Assembly (NCBI RefSeq): GCF_030851345.1
Contig: NZ_JALPNU010000002.1
Coordinates: forward strand, 361,860-425,859
Origin: Marinifilum sp. D714
GTDB lineage: Bacteria; Bacteroidota; Bacteroidia; Bacteroidales; Marinifilaceae
Direction of reading: 5' to 3'
Length of the DNA stretch: 64,000 bases
This document shows, piece by piece, positions 1 to 8,095 of the stretch. The position numbers were made by a program, and so were the translations under genes. The notes below the pieces were generated by a model. That model was not told the DNA's origin. It made no database searches and saw only the letters and a list, made by a program, of their open reading frames with translations. The number at the start of each line of letters is the position of its first letter. Positions within the stretch are counted from its first letter, which is position 1.

Positions 1-1093
1 CTAAATCTTCAATGAAATCGTGAAGTGAAAGTTGTAGCAATTCCTCACGAGAATACCCCAGCAATATACAGGCTGTATCATTTGCTTCGATCAACTTAGA
101 AGAACCATTACCTAAATATTCGTTTACCAAAATGATATCAGTACTACCATTAATTAGGTTTCTATACTTTTCTTCGCTCGTTGCAAGGGCAGTTGTTCTT
201 TCTTTAACCCTTTCTTCAAGCTTTTCATTAAATGATCTTAATTGTTCTGAATAATCGTGAATTTCCTGGTATTGCTCGCGAATGGTTTGTTCTCCTTTCT
301 CGCGCTCCAATATTTCATTCTGAAGTTTGGTATAGGTTTCGGTTAATTCGGTGATAGAATGGTTTAATAAACTTTCCTCGCTAATCCTTTTTACAGAACC
401 ATGACCTTGTCCTTGGTAAATGGCTTGAGCTTGGTAAATAAAGTTCTTAATTGGTTGGGAGATGCTGTCAGAAATTACATAGGTGATTGCGATACAGAGA
501 AGAACAATTATTACCGATATAATCGTAAACCAAAACAGTGTGGCGTTGTGCATTTCCGATGCTTCTTTATAACTGGTATCCGCTTTGTTTTCAGCAAAAT
601 CAGTCATCACCTTTGTTTTTTCTTTAAGCTTGTTCAAATGGTTTGCTGCCATGCCATCAACCATTTTCTTTGCTGTAAGTTCTTTGCCACTAACTTTTAA
701 GTCGATAATTTGGTTTCTGATATCCTCCCAATCCATAAAGGCACGATGGGCTTCGCCAACATCTCTACCATTGCCTAAGAAATTATTGTATACAACATCA
801 AACTCAGCTTCTACTTTTAAGTGATAAAGGTTAATGGTGTCAATTGCCTGATCGAACTCCTCTTGTGTATTTGCAAGTAAGATGTCCTTCATTGCACTTT
901 CCATGATTTGAATGTGCGTATTGATATCTCGAATACTATTGCTTACTGTATAGGCGTGAGTATAAATGAATTCCGATTCTGTACGCAGTTTTTTTACCTG
1001 GAAAATAGAGAGGACGAAGAATGATACCGTAAACAGTAGAATAAGTCCGAATCCGGCAAGCACTCTAGTACGAAATTTTAACCTATTAAGCAT
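1..1093 (-). CDS. PAS-domain membrane sensor kinase, N-terminal part (runs off window)
   Basis: The frame opens at the ATG at 1093 and stays open to the window edge (364 codons), so the catalytic end is missing. In order it has a short cytoplasmic start and a first membrane segment (about residues 10-28). A helical extracellular region of about 160 residues follows, resembling the four-helix-bundle sensor found in chemoreceptors and kinases. A second membrane segment lies near residues 190-210, then a HAMP-like stretch beginning SISQPIKNF, a long coiled coil ending in EERVKERTTALATSEEKYR, and the start of a PAS domain (NLINGSTDIILVNEYLG). The coiled coil followed by PAS is typical of sensor histidine kinases. 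A GGDEF or other output cannot be excluded because the C-terminus is not visible. It is transcribed away from the rnf operon terminator and no partner regulator is in view. Confidence 0.8.
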   Translation of the reverse strand, partial: MLNRLKFRTRVLAGFGLILLFTVSFFVLSIFQVKKLRTESEFIYTHAYTVSNSIRDINTHIQIMESAMKDILLANTQEEFDQAIDTINLYHLKVEAEFDVVYNNFLGNGRDVGEAHRAFMDWEDIRNQIIDLKVSGKELTAKKMVDGMAANHLNKLKEKTKVMTDFAENKADTSYKEASEMHNATLFWFTIISVIIVLLCIAITYVISDSISQPIKNFIYQAQAIYQGQGHGSVKRISEESLLNHSITELTETYTKLQNEILEREKGEQTIREQYQEIHDYSEQLRSFNEKLEERVKERTTALATSEEKYRNLINGSTDIILVNEYLGNGSSKLIEANDTACILLGYSREELLQLSLHDFIEDL

Positions 1094-1243
1094 TTAGCTT
1101 CGCCTGTATTTAATGTGTAATTAGAGGTTGATTATGGTCACATTTGAGCGACTTTCATTCCTAAGTTAGTTATTCTTATGGATTTACACAATATTTTTGA
1201 CAAAGGTGCTATAATTACTTACGTAGAGAGAAATTTATTCAAC

Positions 1244-1270
1244 AAAAAAGGCAGCTCAAAATGAGCTGCC
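1244..1270 (-). terminator. Rho-independent terminator of the rnf operon
   Basis: On the minus strand GGCAGCTC and GAGCTGCC form an 8-bp perfect stem around a 5-nt loop. A run of six T follows. It lies 29 bases past the rnfA stop codon. Confidence 0.9.
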
Positions 1271-1298
1271 TATGAAATATAATCAATTGTATTTTGAT

Positions 1299-1871
1299 TT
1301 ATACGATTCCAGAGAATCCCATAAAGGCCATTGCCAATAATCCAGCTACAATTAGTGCAGCAGGAGTTCCTTTTATGCCTTTAGGTAATTCAACAAGGTC
1401 TAAGTGTTCTCTTAATCCAGCAAATAATACCAATGCCAAACCAAAACCAATTGCCGATGCTCCTGAGAAAACCACAGCTTCAAGCAGATTGTAGTCTTTC
1501 TGAATGGTCATGATAGCCACACCTAAAATAGCACAGTTGGTAGTGATAAGAGGCAAGAATACACCTAATGCCTGATATAATGCAGGACTTACCTTTTTCA
1601 AAATAATCTCAACCAATTGTACAAGGGATGCAATAACCAAAATGAAAGAAATGGTTTGCATGAATCCAATTCCGTATGGATTAAGAATATAGTGTTGTAT
1701 TAAATAAGTTACGATAGTTGCCAGAATCATTACAAAAGTAACCGCTCCGGTCATACCTACCGCTGTAGATACTTTCTTCGATACTCCAAGGAAAGGACAA
1801 ATTCCAAGGAATTGCATCAATACTACGTTGTTTACGAATATTGCTGATATTATAATTACAATAAATTCCAT
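1299..1871 (-). CDS. rnfA: Rnf electron transport complex subunit A
   Basis: This is an integral membrane subunit of the Rnf complex, which couples electron flow between ferredoxin and NAD to sodium or proton pumping. The 190-residue length is normal. The protein is almost wholly hydrophobic, with about six membrane segments. It carries the paired cysteines of the RnfA/NqrE family (GICPFLGVS at Cys25 and TTNCAILGV at Cys113), which in this family sit at the subunit interface with RnfE and hold a [2Fe-2S] cluster. It is the last gene of the operon, 11 bases after rnfE, and is followed by a strong terminator. Confidence 0.96.
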   Translation of the reverse strand: MEFIVIIISAIFVNNVVLMQFLGICPFLGVSKKVSTAVGMTGAVTFVMILATIVTYLIQHYILNPYGIGFMQTISFILVIASLVQLVEIILKKVSPALYQALGVFLPLITTNCAILGVAIMTIQKDYNLLEAVVFSGASAIGFGLALVLFAGLREHLDLVELPKGIKGTPAALIVAGLLAMAFMGFSGIV

Positions 1872-1882
1872 GATGATTCTCC

Positions 1883-2467
1883 TTATACTTTTCTTACTCG
1901 GTTAATAAATGCAATTAAGTATCCTAATGCGATAAAAGCACCAGGTGCCAATACGAATACTAACATTCCATAGGTTTCGTTGAACAATGTTACTCCAAAC
2001 ATTTTTCCCGAACCAAAAAATTCACGAATTGCACCCAGCATGGTTAATGCCATAGCAAAACCCAATCCCATACTAACACCATCGATAATAGAAGGAACCA
2101 TTTTGTTCTTTGATGCAAAAGCCTCAGCACGACCTAGTACCACGCAGTTTACTACAATCAATGGAATAAATACACCCAATTGTTCGTGTAAAGCAGGTAC
2201 GTATCCAGCCATTAATAAATCCACCATGGTTACGAAAGATGCAATAATTACAATGAAAGATGGAATTTTCACTTTGTCAGGAATAAATGAACTTACTAAT
2301 GAGATAACCAAATTCGACATGATTAATACGAAAGTGGTAGCCAAGCCCATTCCTAAACCATTAGTTGCTGATGATGTAACCCCCAATGTAGGACACATAC
2401 CCAATAACAATGCAAAAACGGCATTTTCCTTAAAAAAGCCTCTTAAAAAGATGTCTTTATTTGTCAT
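1883..2467 (-). CDS. rnfE: Rnf electron transport complex subunit E
   Basis: A 194-residue polytopic membrane protein homologous to RnfA (RnfE/NqrD family), with inverted topology relative to its partner. The matching cysteine motifs are visible ([11 protein letters not shown] at Cys25 and [12 protein letters not shown] near residue 108). Together with those of RnfA they would bind the intramembrane [2Fe-2S] cluster. Its ATG shares its first base with the last base of the rnfG stop codon at 2467, which suggests translational coupling. Confidence 0.96.
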   Translation of the reverse strand: MTNKDIFLRGFFKENAVFALLLGMCPTLGVTSSATNGLGMGLATTFVLIMSNLVISLVSSFIPDKVKIPSFIVIIASFVTMVDLLMAGYVPALHEQLGVFIPLIVVNCVVLGRAEAFASKNKMVPSIIDGVSMGLGFAMALTMLGAIREFFGSGKMFGVTLFNETYGMLVFVLAPGAFIALGYLIAFINRVRKV

Positions 2468-3075
2468 TACTTGGTTCCTCCTTCCATTTGTTTGTTGTAC
2501 TCATTGTATGCAGTTTGAACAGCATCTAGGAAAGCTCTGGAGCTGATTGTTGCTGCAGTAATTGCATCAATATCCCCACCGTCTTTGCTAACAGTTAGGT
2601 TTGCTGTTCCAGGATTTTTGCCCAAAATGCTACACTTGGCTTTAGCCGGATCTGTAGTTTTAAACCAAGGCTCCATTTTGGTACCCAATCCAGGTGTTTC
2701 TTTGTGTTCCAAAACTGAATAGTTGTTAATTGTTCCATCGGGTTTGAAACCAACCATAATCCAAATGTATCCAGAGAATCCGTTTGTTGTAAATGTTTTT
2801 ACGGCAGTACCTACTAATTCATCTCCTTTTTTGGCAGGATAGAATTCCAAAAGATCACCTGTAGGCATCTCAACCGAATACATTTCCTCACTTGGATTAT
2901 TATCAAATTCAGGAACAACTTCCTTAATGGCTTTTAATTTTTTAGCCAACTTAGCAGCAGCGATAGGTTCTTTGGTTAACTCGTAAAGTCCACCTAATGC
3001 AGCTGAGGCAACTAGTGTTACAATGAATAACACTAGAACCATATTTATAAATGTAGATTCTTTTTTACCAGCCAT
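2467..3075 (-). CDS. rnfG: Rnf electron transport complex subunit G (covalent FMN protein)
   Basis: A single N-terminal membrane anchor (about residues 11-32) carries a periplasmic FMN-binding domain. The flavinylation site is seen as DAITAATISS, with acceptor threonine about residue 176. It reads TAAT rather than the textbook SGAT, but Asp, Ala, Thr and the following serines are kept. In this family FMN is attached through a phosphoester bond by ApbE; no apbE gene is in the window. The protein is 202 residues, lies 2 bases after rnfD and abuts rnfE. Confidence 0.95.
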   Translation of the reverse strand: MAGKKESTFINMVLVLFIVTLVASAALGGLYELTKEPIAAAKLAKKLKAIKEVVPEFDNNPSEEMYSVEMPTGDLLEFYPAKKGDELVGTAVKTFTTNGFSGYIWIMVGFKPDGTINNYSVLEHKETPGLGTKMEPWFKTTDPAKAKCSILGKNPGTANLTVSKDGGDIDAITAATISSRAFLDAVQTAYNEYNKQMEGGTK

Positions 3076-3077
3076 GA

Positions 3078-4073
3078 TTATTTCCTTTTTTCGCCGAAAC
3101 GCTTAGGTTTAACATATACGTTAATTAGTGGCACAAATGCATTCATAATAAGAATAGCAAATGAAACTCCTTCAGGATATGCTCCAAATACACGGATCAC
3201 TACAGTAAGGACACCGATTCCCACACCGTAGATGATCATCCCTTTGTTGGACATTGGAGAAGTAACATAGTCGGTTGCCATGAAAATAGCACCTAATAAT
3301 AAACCTCCAGTCAAAATATGGAATACAGGTCCTGCATAAGCTTCAGGATCTACCATGTGAAGAATTCCTGTTAAGATCGCAACAGAACCAATTACAGCAA
3401 CAGGAATGTGCCATGTAATGATCTTACGGATCAACATATAAATTAATCCAAGAACTAAGGCAGCTCCAGCAATTTCACCCATCGAACCTCCCATGTTTCC
3501 AAGGAACATGTCCATGTTTGAAGGAATCTTGTCCATTAATGACGAAAGAGATTGACCGCTTTTCAATCCTTCCTTAATTATGGCAAGAGGAGTAGCTCCG
3601 GTTTCCACATCAATATATCCACTGGTTAAACCTTTCGACACCGGCCAACTGGTCATCTGAACAGGGAAGGAAATCAATAGGAATACACGACCAACCAATG
3701 CAGGGTTAAATACGTTGTTTCCTAATCCTCCAAATGTCATCTTACCAATACCTATTGCAACCAACGCACCAATCATGATGATCCAGATTGGAAGGTTGGA
3801 TGGTACGTTAAAGGCTAGAAGGATACCAGTAATAAGGGCTGAACCATCATTAATGCTAACCTCAGTCTTAAGAATGTATTTTTGAATTAAGAATTCGAAT
3901 AAGTAACATGATGCTACGGCGGTTAGGGTTACAACTAGTGCACCTAATCCAAAGTAAAAGAACGAAAATAGCAGCGCCGGAAGCATCGCAAATACCACAC
4001 CATACATATTTTTCTGTATGGAATCTCCACTATGAACATGCGGAGATGGTGCGACAAGTACTTTGGTGTTCAT
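3078..4073 (-). CDS. rnfD: Rnf electron transport complex subunit D
   Basis: A polytopic membrane subunit (331 residues, RnfD/NqrB family) that passes electrons across the membrane through flavins. The N-terminus PSPHVHSGDSIQKNMYGVV is the usual family start. A covalent FMN motif (VETGATPLAII) lies near residue 160, and about nine hydrophobic segments follow. Gene order with rnfG, rnfE and rnfA downstream is conserved. Upstream the normal junction with rnfC is interrupted by nearly 490 bases holding a four-helix-bundle gene. Confidence 0.96.
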   Translation of the reverse strand: MNTKVLVAPSPHVHSGDSIQKNMYGVVFAMLPALLFSFFYFGLGALVVTLTAVASCYLFEFLIQKYILKTEVSINDGSALITGILLAFNVPSNLPIWIIMIGALVAIGIGKMTFGGLGNNVFNPALVGRVFLLISFPVQMTSWPVSKGLTSGYIDVETGATPLAIIKEGLKSGQSLSSLMDKIPSNMDMFLGNMGGSMGEIAGAALVLGLIYMLIRKIITWHIPVAVIGSVAILTGILHMVDPEAYAGPVFHILTGGLLLGAIFMATDYVTSPMSNKGMIIYGVGIGVLTVVIRVFGAYPEGVSFAILIMNAFVPLINVYVKPKRFGEKRK

Positions 4074-4111
4074 ATCTATTTGTTAATTAGTTAATTTTAT
4101 TTTTTTTCTTA

Positions 4112-4155
4112 ATGTGTACTTAAAGTGCCTAAAGTACTTCGAATACTTAGAGTTT
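4112..4155 (-). repeat. AGTACTT/ACTTTAAGT-rich flank downstream of the four-helix gene
   Basis: On the minus strand this flank reads CTAAGTATTCGAAGTACTTT followed by AGGCACTTTAAGTA. It shares the AGTACTT, AGGCA and ACTTTAAGT elements with the sequence just upstream of the same gene (4508-4558). The two flanks look like imperfect copies bordering an inserted unit. Confidence 0.5.
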
Positions 4156-4506
4156 TAGTTTATTACTGATAGATGTAAATAAAGCAACAAGTTCATTAGC
4201 TTCCTTTAAAATGATGTCGATTTTATTTTCTGCTAACCAATTCATTTCATTTATTAATTCAAGCCAATATATGGTTTCACTTGCTTCACTTTCGCAAATT
4301 TTAATTTTGTTCTTAAAATCAGCTTTACTTCTCGATCTATTAGCTTCTCGGTAATTGGCTCCAACACTTGTTCCCGATTTGGTAATTTGATTCTTGATCA
4401 CTTTACTTTCAGGTATATTGGGAAGAGAAACAGATAATTTGATAATAGAAAGAGCAAATTGCTTAGTTCTCTTTTCTAATTGATTTCCAAATTCTTTATT
4501 ATCCAT
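4147..4506 (-). CDS. Four-helix-bundle protein of the 23S rRNA intervening-sequence (IVP/S23) family
   Basis: A small 119-residue, mostly helical protein. The family hallmarks are visible: LEKRTKQFALSIIKLSVSLP near the start, then QITKSGTSVGANYREANRSR and ETIYWLELINEMNWL. Homologs are encoded inside 23S rRNA intervening sequences or as free-standing genes, and a structurally related fold is the Avd accessory protein of diversity-generating retroelements. No reverse transcriptase or rRNA lies nearby, so this is a stand-alone copy of unknown function. It sits inside the rnf operon between rnfC and rnfD, which are usually adjacent, and is bordered by related AGTACTT-rich sequences. I infer that it was inserted. 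It is in the same orientation as the operon, so transcription can pass through. Confidence 0.88.
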   Translation of the reverse strand: MDNKEFGNQLEKRTKQFALSIIKLSVSLPNIPESKVIKNQITKSGTSVGANYREANRSRSKADFKNKIKICESEASETIYWLELINEMNWLAENKIDIILKEANELVALFTSISNKLKL

Positions 4507-4507
4507 T

Positions 4508-4558
4508 TCTTTTCACTTTAAGTATTTTAGGCAATCCAAGTACTCTAAGTACTGATAA
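4508..4558 (-). repeat. AGTACTT-rich flank upstream of the four-helix gene
   Basis: The minus strand reads AGTACTTAGAGTACTTGGAT and then TGCCTAAAATACTTAAAGTG just before the start codon. AGTACTT occurs twice, 9 bases apart. It matches in pattern the flank on the other side of the gene (4112-4155). Confidence 0.5.
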
Positions 4559-4560
4559 CT

Positions 4561-5889
4561 TTATTTTCTTGCACGCATAATCTGGCCTACTTTACCTTTT
4601 CCTAATCGGATGTAATCCAATAAAGGACGGTTAGCAGGACATGTGAAACTACAAGAACCACATTCGATACAATCCATTACTGCATCTTTTTCTAAGCGCT
4701 CGTAATCTTTCTTATCGGCACATACCATTAGCAAGTATGGTTCAAGTCCCATTGGACAAACAGAAACACACTTACCACAACGGATACAAGCTTTGGTAGC
4801 TTTACGTGCAGTTTCTTCTCTTGGAAGAAGCAATAACCCAGAACTACCTTTTGTTAAAGGCACATCAATACTTGATAATGCTTTACCCATCATTGGACCA
4901 CCACCAACAATTTTACCAGTATCTTCAGGCATTCCACCTGCAGCTTCGATAATATCTTTAACAGGCGTACCGATACGGAACAGCCAGTTCGATGGATTCT
5001 TCAAAGACTTTCCTGTAATGGTAGCAACGCGTTCAATTAATGGTTTGTTTTTCTGAACTGCTTCGTAAACAGCGAATGCTGTTCCAACGTTTTGAACTAC
5101 CGCACCTACCTCAATAGGAAGAGCTCCTGATGGAACTTCGCGCTTAATGGTTGCAGCGATTAATTGCTTCTCACCACCTTGAGGGTATTGTGTTTTTAAT
5201 GGACAGATTTCAATGCCTTGATAGTTTGCAGCAAGCTTCGTAAGGTGAGCAATTGCATCAGGCTTGTTATTCTCAATACCGATAATTGCTTTGTTTACCT
5301 CAAGCGCTTTCATCAAGATTTGAGTACCAACCAATACTTCATCACCTTTTTCTAACATGATTCTATGGTCAGAAGTCAAATAAGGCTCACACTCAACTGC
5401 ATTAATGATTAAAACCTCTGCAGTTTTGCCTGGAGGAACTGAAAGTTTAACATGAGCAGGGAAAGTAGCACCACCCAAACCAACGATACCCGCATCGCCA
5501 ACTCGTTTGATGATTTCCTCTTTGCTTGCGCTAATTTCTTTTACCAATTCTTCACTTCGATCGATATGCTCTAACCATTCATCACCATCAACTTTGATGA
5601 TAACCGATGTTCTTCGGAAACCACTAGCATCCATGATATCGTCTACCTTGAATACTGTTCCTGAAACAGATGAGTGAATGTTTGCCGATACAAATCCTGA
5701 AGATTTAGCAATTAGTTGTCCTACTTTTACTTCGTCGCCTTTTTTAACGATTGGTGTAGCAGGAGCACCAATATGTTGTGAAATTGGAATGCTAACCATT
5801 TGGGGTATTGGCAATGCCTGGATTGCGCTTTCAGCAGATAGTTTGTTTTCTGCTGGATGAATACCTCCTATAGAAAATGTTTTTAACAC
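4561..5889 (-). CDS. rnfC: Rnf electron transport complex subunit C
   Basis: A peripheral cytoplasmic subunit that oxidises or reduces NAD(H) with FMN and two [4Fe-4S] clusters. The N-terminus (HPAENKLSAESAIQALPIP) and a biotinyl-like domain lead into the nucleotide-binding motif GIVGLGGATFPAHVKL (about residues 135-150). An SLBB-type region follows. Two ferredoxin motifs sit near the end, CIRCGKCVSVCPMGL and CIECGSCSFTCPANR. At 442 residues it is a compact form without the long repetitive C-terminal tail seen in gammaproteobacteria. It lies 15 bases after rnfB. Confidence 0.96.
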   Translation of the reverse strand: MLKTFSIGGIHPAENKLSAESAIQALPIPQMVSIPISQHIGAPATPIVKKGDEVKVGQLIAKSSGFVSANIHSSVSGTVFKVDDIMDASGFRRTSVIIKVDGDEWLEHIDRSEELVKEISASKEEIIKRVGDAGIVGLGGATFPAHVKLSVPPGKTAEVLIINAVECEPYLTSDHRIMLEKGDEVLVGTQILMKALEVNKAIIGIENNKPDAIAHLTKLAANYQGIEICPLKTQYPQGGEKQLIAATIKREVPSGALPIEVGAVVQNVGTAFAVYEAVQKNKPLIERVATITGKSLKNPSNWLFRIGTPVKDIIEAAGGMPEDTGKIVGGGPMMGKALSSIDVPLTKGSSGLLLLPREETARKATKACIRCGKCVSVCPMGLEPYLLMVCADKKDYERLEKDAVMDCIECGSCSFTCPANRPLLDYIRLGKGKVGQIMRARK

Positions 5890-5904
5890 TGATTATCCTC
5901 CTAT

Positions 5905-6855
5905 TTATTTGTTATCAGATGTTTCTTCTTTCGAATCGTTTGCTTTTGGCTCAGCTTTAGGAGCATCTTTAACTTCCGCCTTAGCAGCTGCAGGTTTTAC
6001 TGTTTTAGCATCAGGTTTTGCAGCAGGCTTCTCTTTACGAGGAGGGAAGTTTAATTCATGTATTGCATTAGTAGGACAAACTACTACACATTTTCTACAC
6101 AATTTACATTTGTTGTAGTCGATGTAAGCAAGGTTGTTTTCCACTGTAATTGCATCGAAAGGACATTCTTTCTCGCACTTGCGGCAACCAATACATGCAA
6201 CATTACAAGCTTTTTTGGCAACAGCACCTTTGTCCTTGTTTACACAAGACACAAAAATACGACGGCTCTTTGGTCCTTTTTTGCGAAGCTCAATAATGTT
6301 ATTAGGACAAGCTTTAACACAAGCACCACAAGAAACACAATTGTCTTCAATGATAACTGGAAGACCTGTTTCTTCGTCCATGTACATTGCATCAAAATTA
6401 CAAGCTTCAACACATTCGCCTAAACCTAGACATCCGTACTGACAACCAGTTTCGCCACTGTAAAGTGATGCAGCAATGGAACAAGAAGCTGCTCCATCAT
6501 ACTGATTTGTTTTCGGACGGTTTTCGCAAGTCCCGTTACAACGTACAACAGCAACAGTTGGGTCTGCTGCTTTAACTTCGTGTCCTAAAAGGGCACCTAC
6601 ATGTGACATTACTGCTGCTCCACCAACAGGGCAGTTGAAGTTTGAGATGTCGTCGGCTTTTACCAATGCTTCGGCAAAACCCCTACAACCCGGATAACCA
6701 CAACCCCCGCAGTTTGCTGCAGGCAATGCTTCTTCAACCTCGTCAATTCGAGGATCTTCGTACACTTTGAATTTTTGGGCTACAAAATACAGGATAATCG
6801 CTGCAGTAACACCAATAGCACACAAAGCCAGAATAGTGATAGCTATAATGCTCAT
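5905..6855 (-). CDS. rnfB: Rnf electron transport complex subunit B, ferredoxin-type
   Basis: This is the electron-entry subunit that takes electrons from ferredoxin. It has an N-terminal membrane anchor (residues 3-26), then the Cys motif AANCGGCGYPGCRGF (about 47-61) for a [4Fe-4S] cluster. Several further ferredoxin motifs follow, including CVSCGACVKACP, CIGCRKCEKECP and CKLCRKCVVVCP. At 316 residues it is longer than the gammaproteobacterial protein (about 190) because of the extra clusters and a low-complexity Ala/Lys/Pro tail after about residue 270. It lies 4 bases after the RseC-like gene. Confidence 0.95.
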   Translation of the reverse strand: MSIIAITILALCAIGVTAAIILYFVAQKFKVYEDPRIDEVEEALPAANCGGCGYPGCRGFAEALVKADDISNFNCPVGGAAVMSHVGALLGHEVKAADPTVAVVRCNGTCENRPKTNQYDGAASCSIAASLYSGETGCQYGCLGLGECVEACNFDAMYMDEETGLPVIIEDNCVSCGACVKACPNNIIELRKKGPKSRRIFVSCVNKDKGAVAKKACNVACIGCRKCEKECPFDAITVENNLAYIDYNKCKLCRKCVVVCPTNAIHELNFPPRKEKPAAKPDAKTVKPAAAKAEVKDAPKAEPKANDSKEETSDNK

Positions 6856-6859
6856 AGAA

Positions 6860-7288
6860 TTAAATGTTTACGATTTTTTCTATTGTAAATGAAAACGTTT
6901 TCTTTAAACGTCCTTTAAAAAAGGACAATATGATATAATAAGGTGGTAAAACTGCCAATGATAGTAAACCACTTATTAGTTCGTCGTTAGTAATTGATGT
7001 TGCTATAAAAAGAACAAGTAACACAAGAACAAATGGGAGTACATAAGCCAACATTAAAGCAAACCAGCCTAAGGATTCGCGGTAAGTTAATTTGACTTTT
7101 TCTCCAACAGAATACTTGTTGCTAAAATCAATAACATCAATTGATTTTTCCTTCATGTCAGACATTGTACATGCTCCTTTAGCATGACAACCTGCACAAG
7201 CCGAAACATTAACAATTCCGACTGTAATCTTACCATCCTTTATTTCCAGGATAGTCCCCTCATGATCAATTTGTTTGGGAGTACTCAT
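6860..7288 (-). CDS. RseC/SoxR-reducing-system family membrane protein
   Basis: A 142-residue protein with a cytoplasmic N-terminal domain holding the family Cys cluster (VSACAGCHAKGACTMSDM). Two membrane segments (about residues 75-95 and 100-120) and a basic tail follow. In many Bacteroidota and other phyla this family is the first gene of the rnf operon, as here. In Escherichia coli the related RseC/RsxC-associated protein is linked to reduction of SoxR. Its biochemical role in Rnf assembly or redox supply is not established. Confidence 0.88.
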   Translation of the reverse strand: MSTPKQIDHEGTILEIKDGKITVGIVNVSACAGCHAKGACTMSDMKEKSIDVIDFSNKYSVGEKVKLTYRESLGWFALMLAYVLPFVLVLLVLFIATSITNDELISGLLSLAVLPPYYIILSFFKGRLKKTFSFTIEKIVNI

Positions 7289-7373
7289 GATTTAGCCCCT
7301 TTTTATTTAGTGTATGTGTTTGTTAGCTGTATATCAGCACCTTTAAATAGGTATGTTATTTAACACATGGCAA

Positions 7374-7381
7374 CAAAATTA
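7374..7381 (-). promoter_or_regulatory. Putative -7 element of the rnf operon promoter
   Basis: The minus strand reads TAATTTTG, a full match to the Bacteroidota -7 consensus TAnnTTTG, about 85 bases before the first start codon. The -33 TTTG element is not clear at the expected spacing, so the call rests on the -7 box and its position. Confidence 0.4.
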
Positions 7382-7794
7382 ACACTTTAGGTCACATTCC
7401 ATCCTGAAAAAGTCTATTTATAGCGTGTTTAAATAGAGGGACTTCCTTGCTTTTGTAATGTAGAGATTACAATTTTTCATGTATCTATATTGAATACAGT
7501 TAGTTTGAGCTATTCAAGAAAAAAATCGCTAATATCTGTGTTTTCTGCAAACGAGATAATTTAGATTGCTTTTAGATAATGGATGCTGGATTGAAGGCTC
7601 TGGAACAACGAGAGTCGAGAAATGTGAATTTTTATGCAGAATTAAATTGAACCACAAAGAGACTTTCTCCTTTTTGAAATCCTAATTTTAATAAGAGTGT
7701 GTAAAATGTAAAGCATTAAAAATCAAACTTTACATGTGATTATTGTAAAAGAGGCTGTATTTATTGATGTGTAGTATGTGTATTTTACAGTATG
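7382..7794. other. Gene-free stretch upstream of the rnf operon
   Basis: I see no reading frame with family resemblance and no structured RNA I can name. The stretch is AT-rich and runs into the repeat array that begins just beyond it. Confidence 0.5.
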
Positions 7795-7816
7795 TACCTG
7801 GTTCCCCAACCAGGTA
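7795..7816. repeat. Perfect 9-bp inverted repeat, 4-nt spacer
   Basis: TACCTGGTT, then CCCC, then AACCAGGTA. No T-run follows on either strand, so it does not look like an intrinsic terminator. It directly abuts the 22-bp-phased array. Confidence 0.7.
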
Positions 7817-8003
7817 AAGTAGGTTGGTAGACGTACTGGAGTAGGTTACTTAAATGAGTAAAGTAGGTTGGTGGACCTACTAGAGCAGGTTATTTAAATA
7901 TGTAAGGTAGGTTATTAGACGTACTTGAGTAGGTTGTCCAAGTGGGTAAAGTAGCTTAGTAGACGTACTAGAGTAGGTTATCTAAATAGATAAAGTAGGT
8001 TGT
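7814..8003. repeat. 22-bp-phased GTAGGTT array (44-bp super-repeat)
   Basis: The heptamer GTAGGTT (with GCAGGTT and GTAGCTT variants) starts at 7819, 7841, 7863, 7885, 7907, 7929, 7951, 7973 and 7995, exactly 22 bases apart each time. Odd and even copies have different spacers, so the true unit is 44 bp with four full copies and a partial fifth. Odd copies are followed by a GTAGACGTACT-like sequence and even copies by an ACTTAAATGAGTAA-like sequence. No coding potential is evident. Confidence 0.85.
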
Positions 8004-8034
8004 TTGTAAGCTATTGCAGCTCCGGTAGCTTTAT

Positions 8035-8068
8035 AAAAAATGCCCAACGTATTAAAATACATTGGGCA
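8035..8068 (-). terminator. Rho-independent terminator of the barrel protein gene
   Basis: On the minus strand TGCCCAA pairs with TTGGGCA around a loop that can extend the stem (TGTA with TACG), followed by six T. It lies 27 bases past the stop codon at 8096. Confidence 0.85.
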
Positions 8069-8095
8069 AATATCGTATGTGTATATTTTTCTTGC

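Noticed and set aside
401..824. Plus-strand frames in the first kilobase
   Set aside because: They are antisense shadows of the minus-strand sensor kinase, which has clear membrane, coiled-coil and PAS features.
4147..4506. Avd subunit of a diversity-generating retroelement
   Set aside because: The fold is related, but there is no reverse transcriptase, template repeat or variable gene in the window.
7814..8003. CRISPR array
   Set aside because: The repeated core is only 7 bases, the spacers are repeats themselves at 44-bp period, and no cas gene is nearby.
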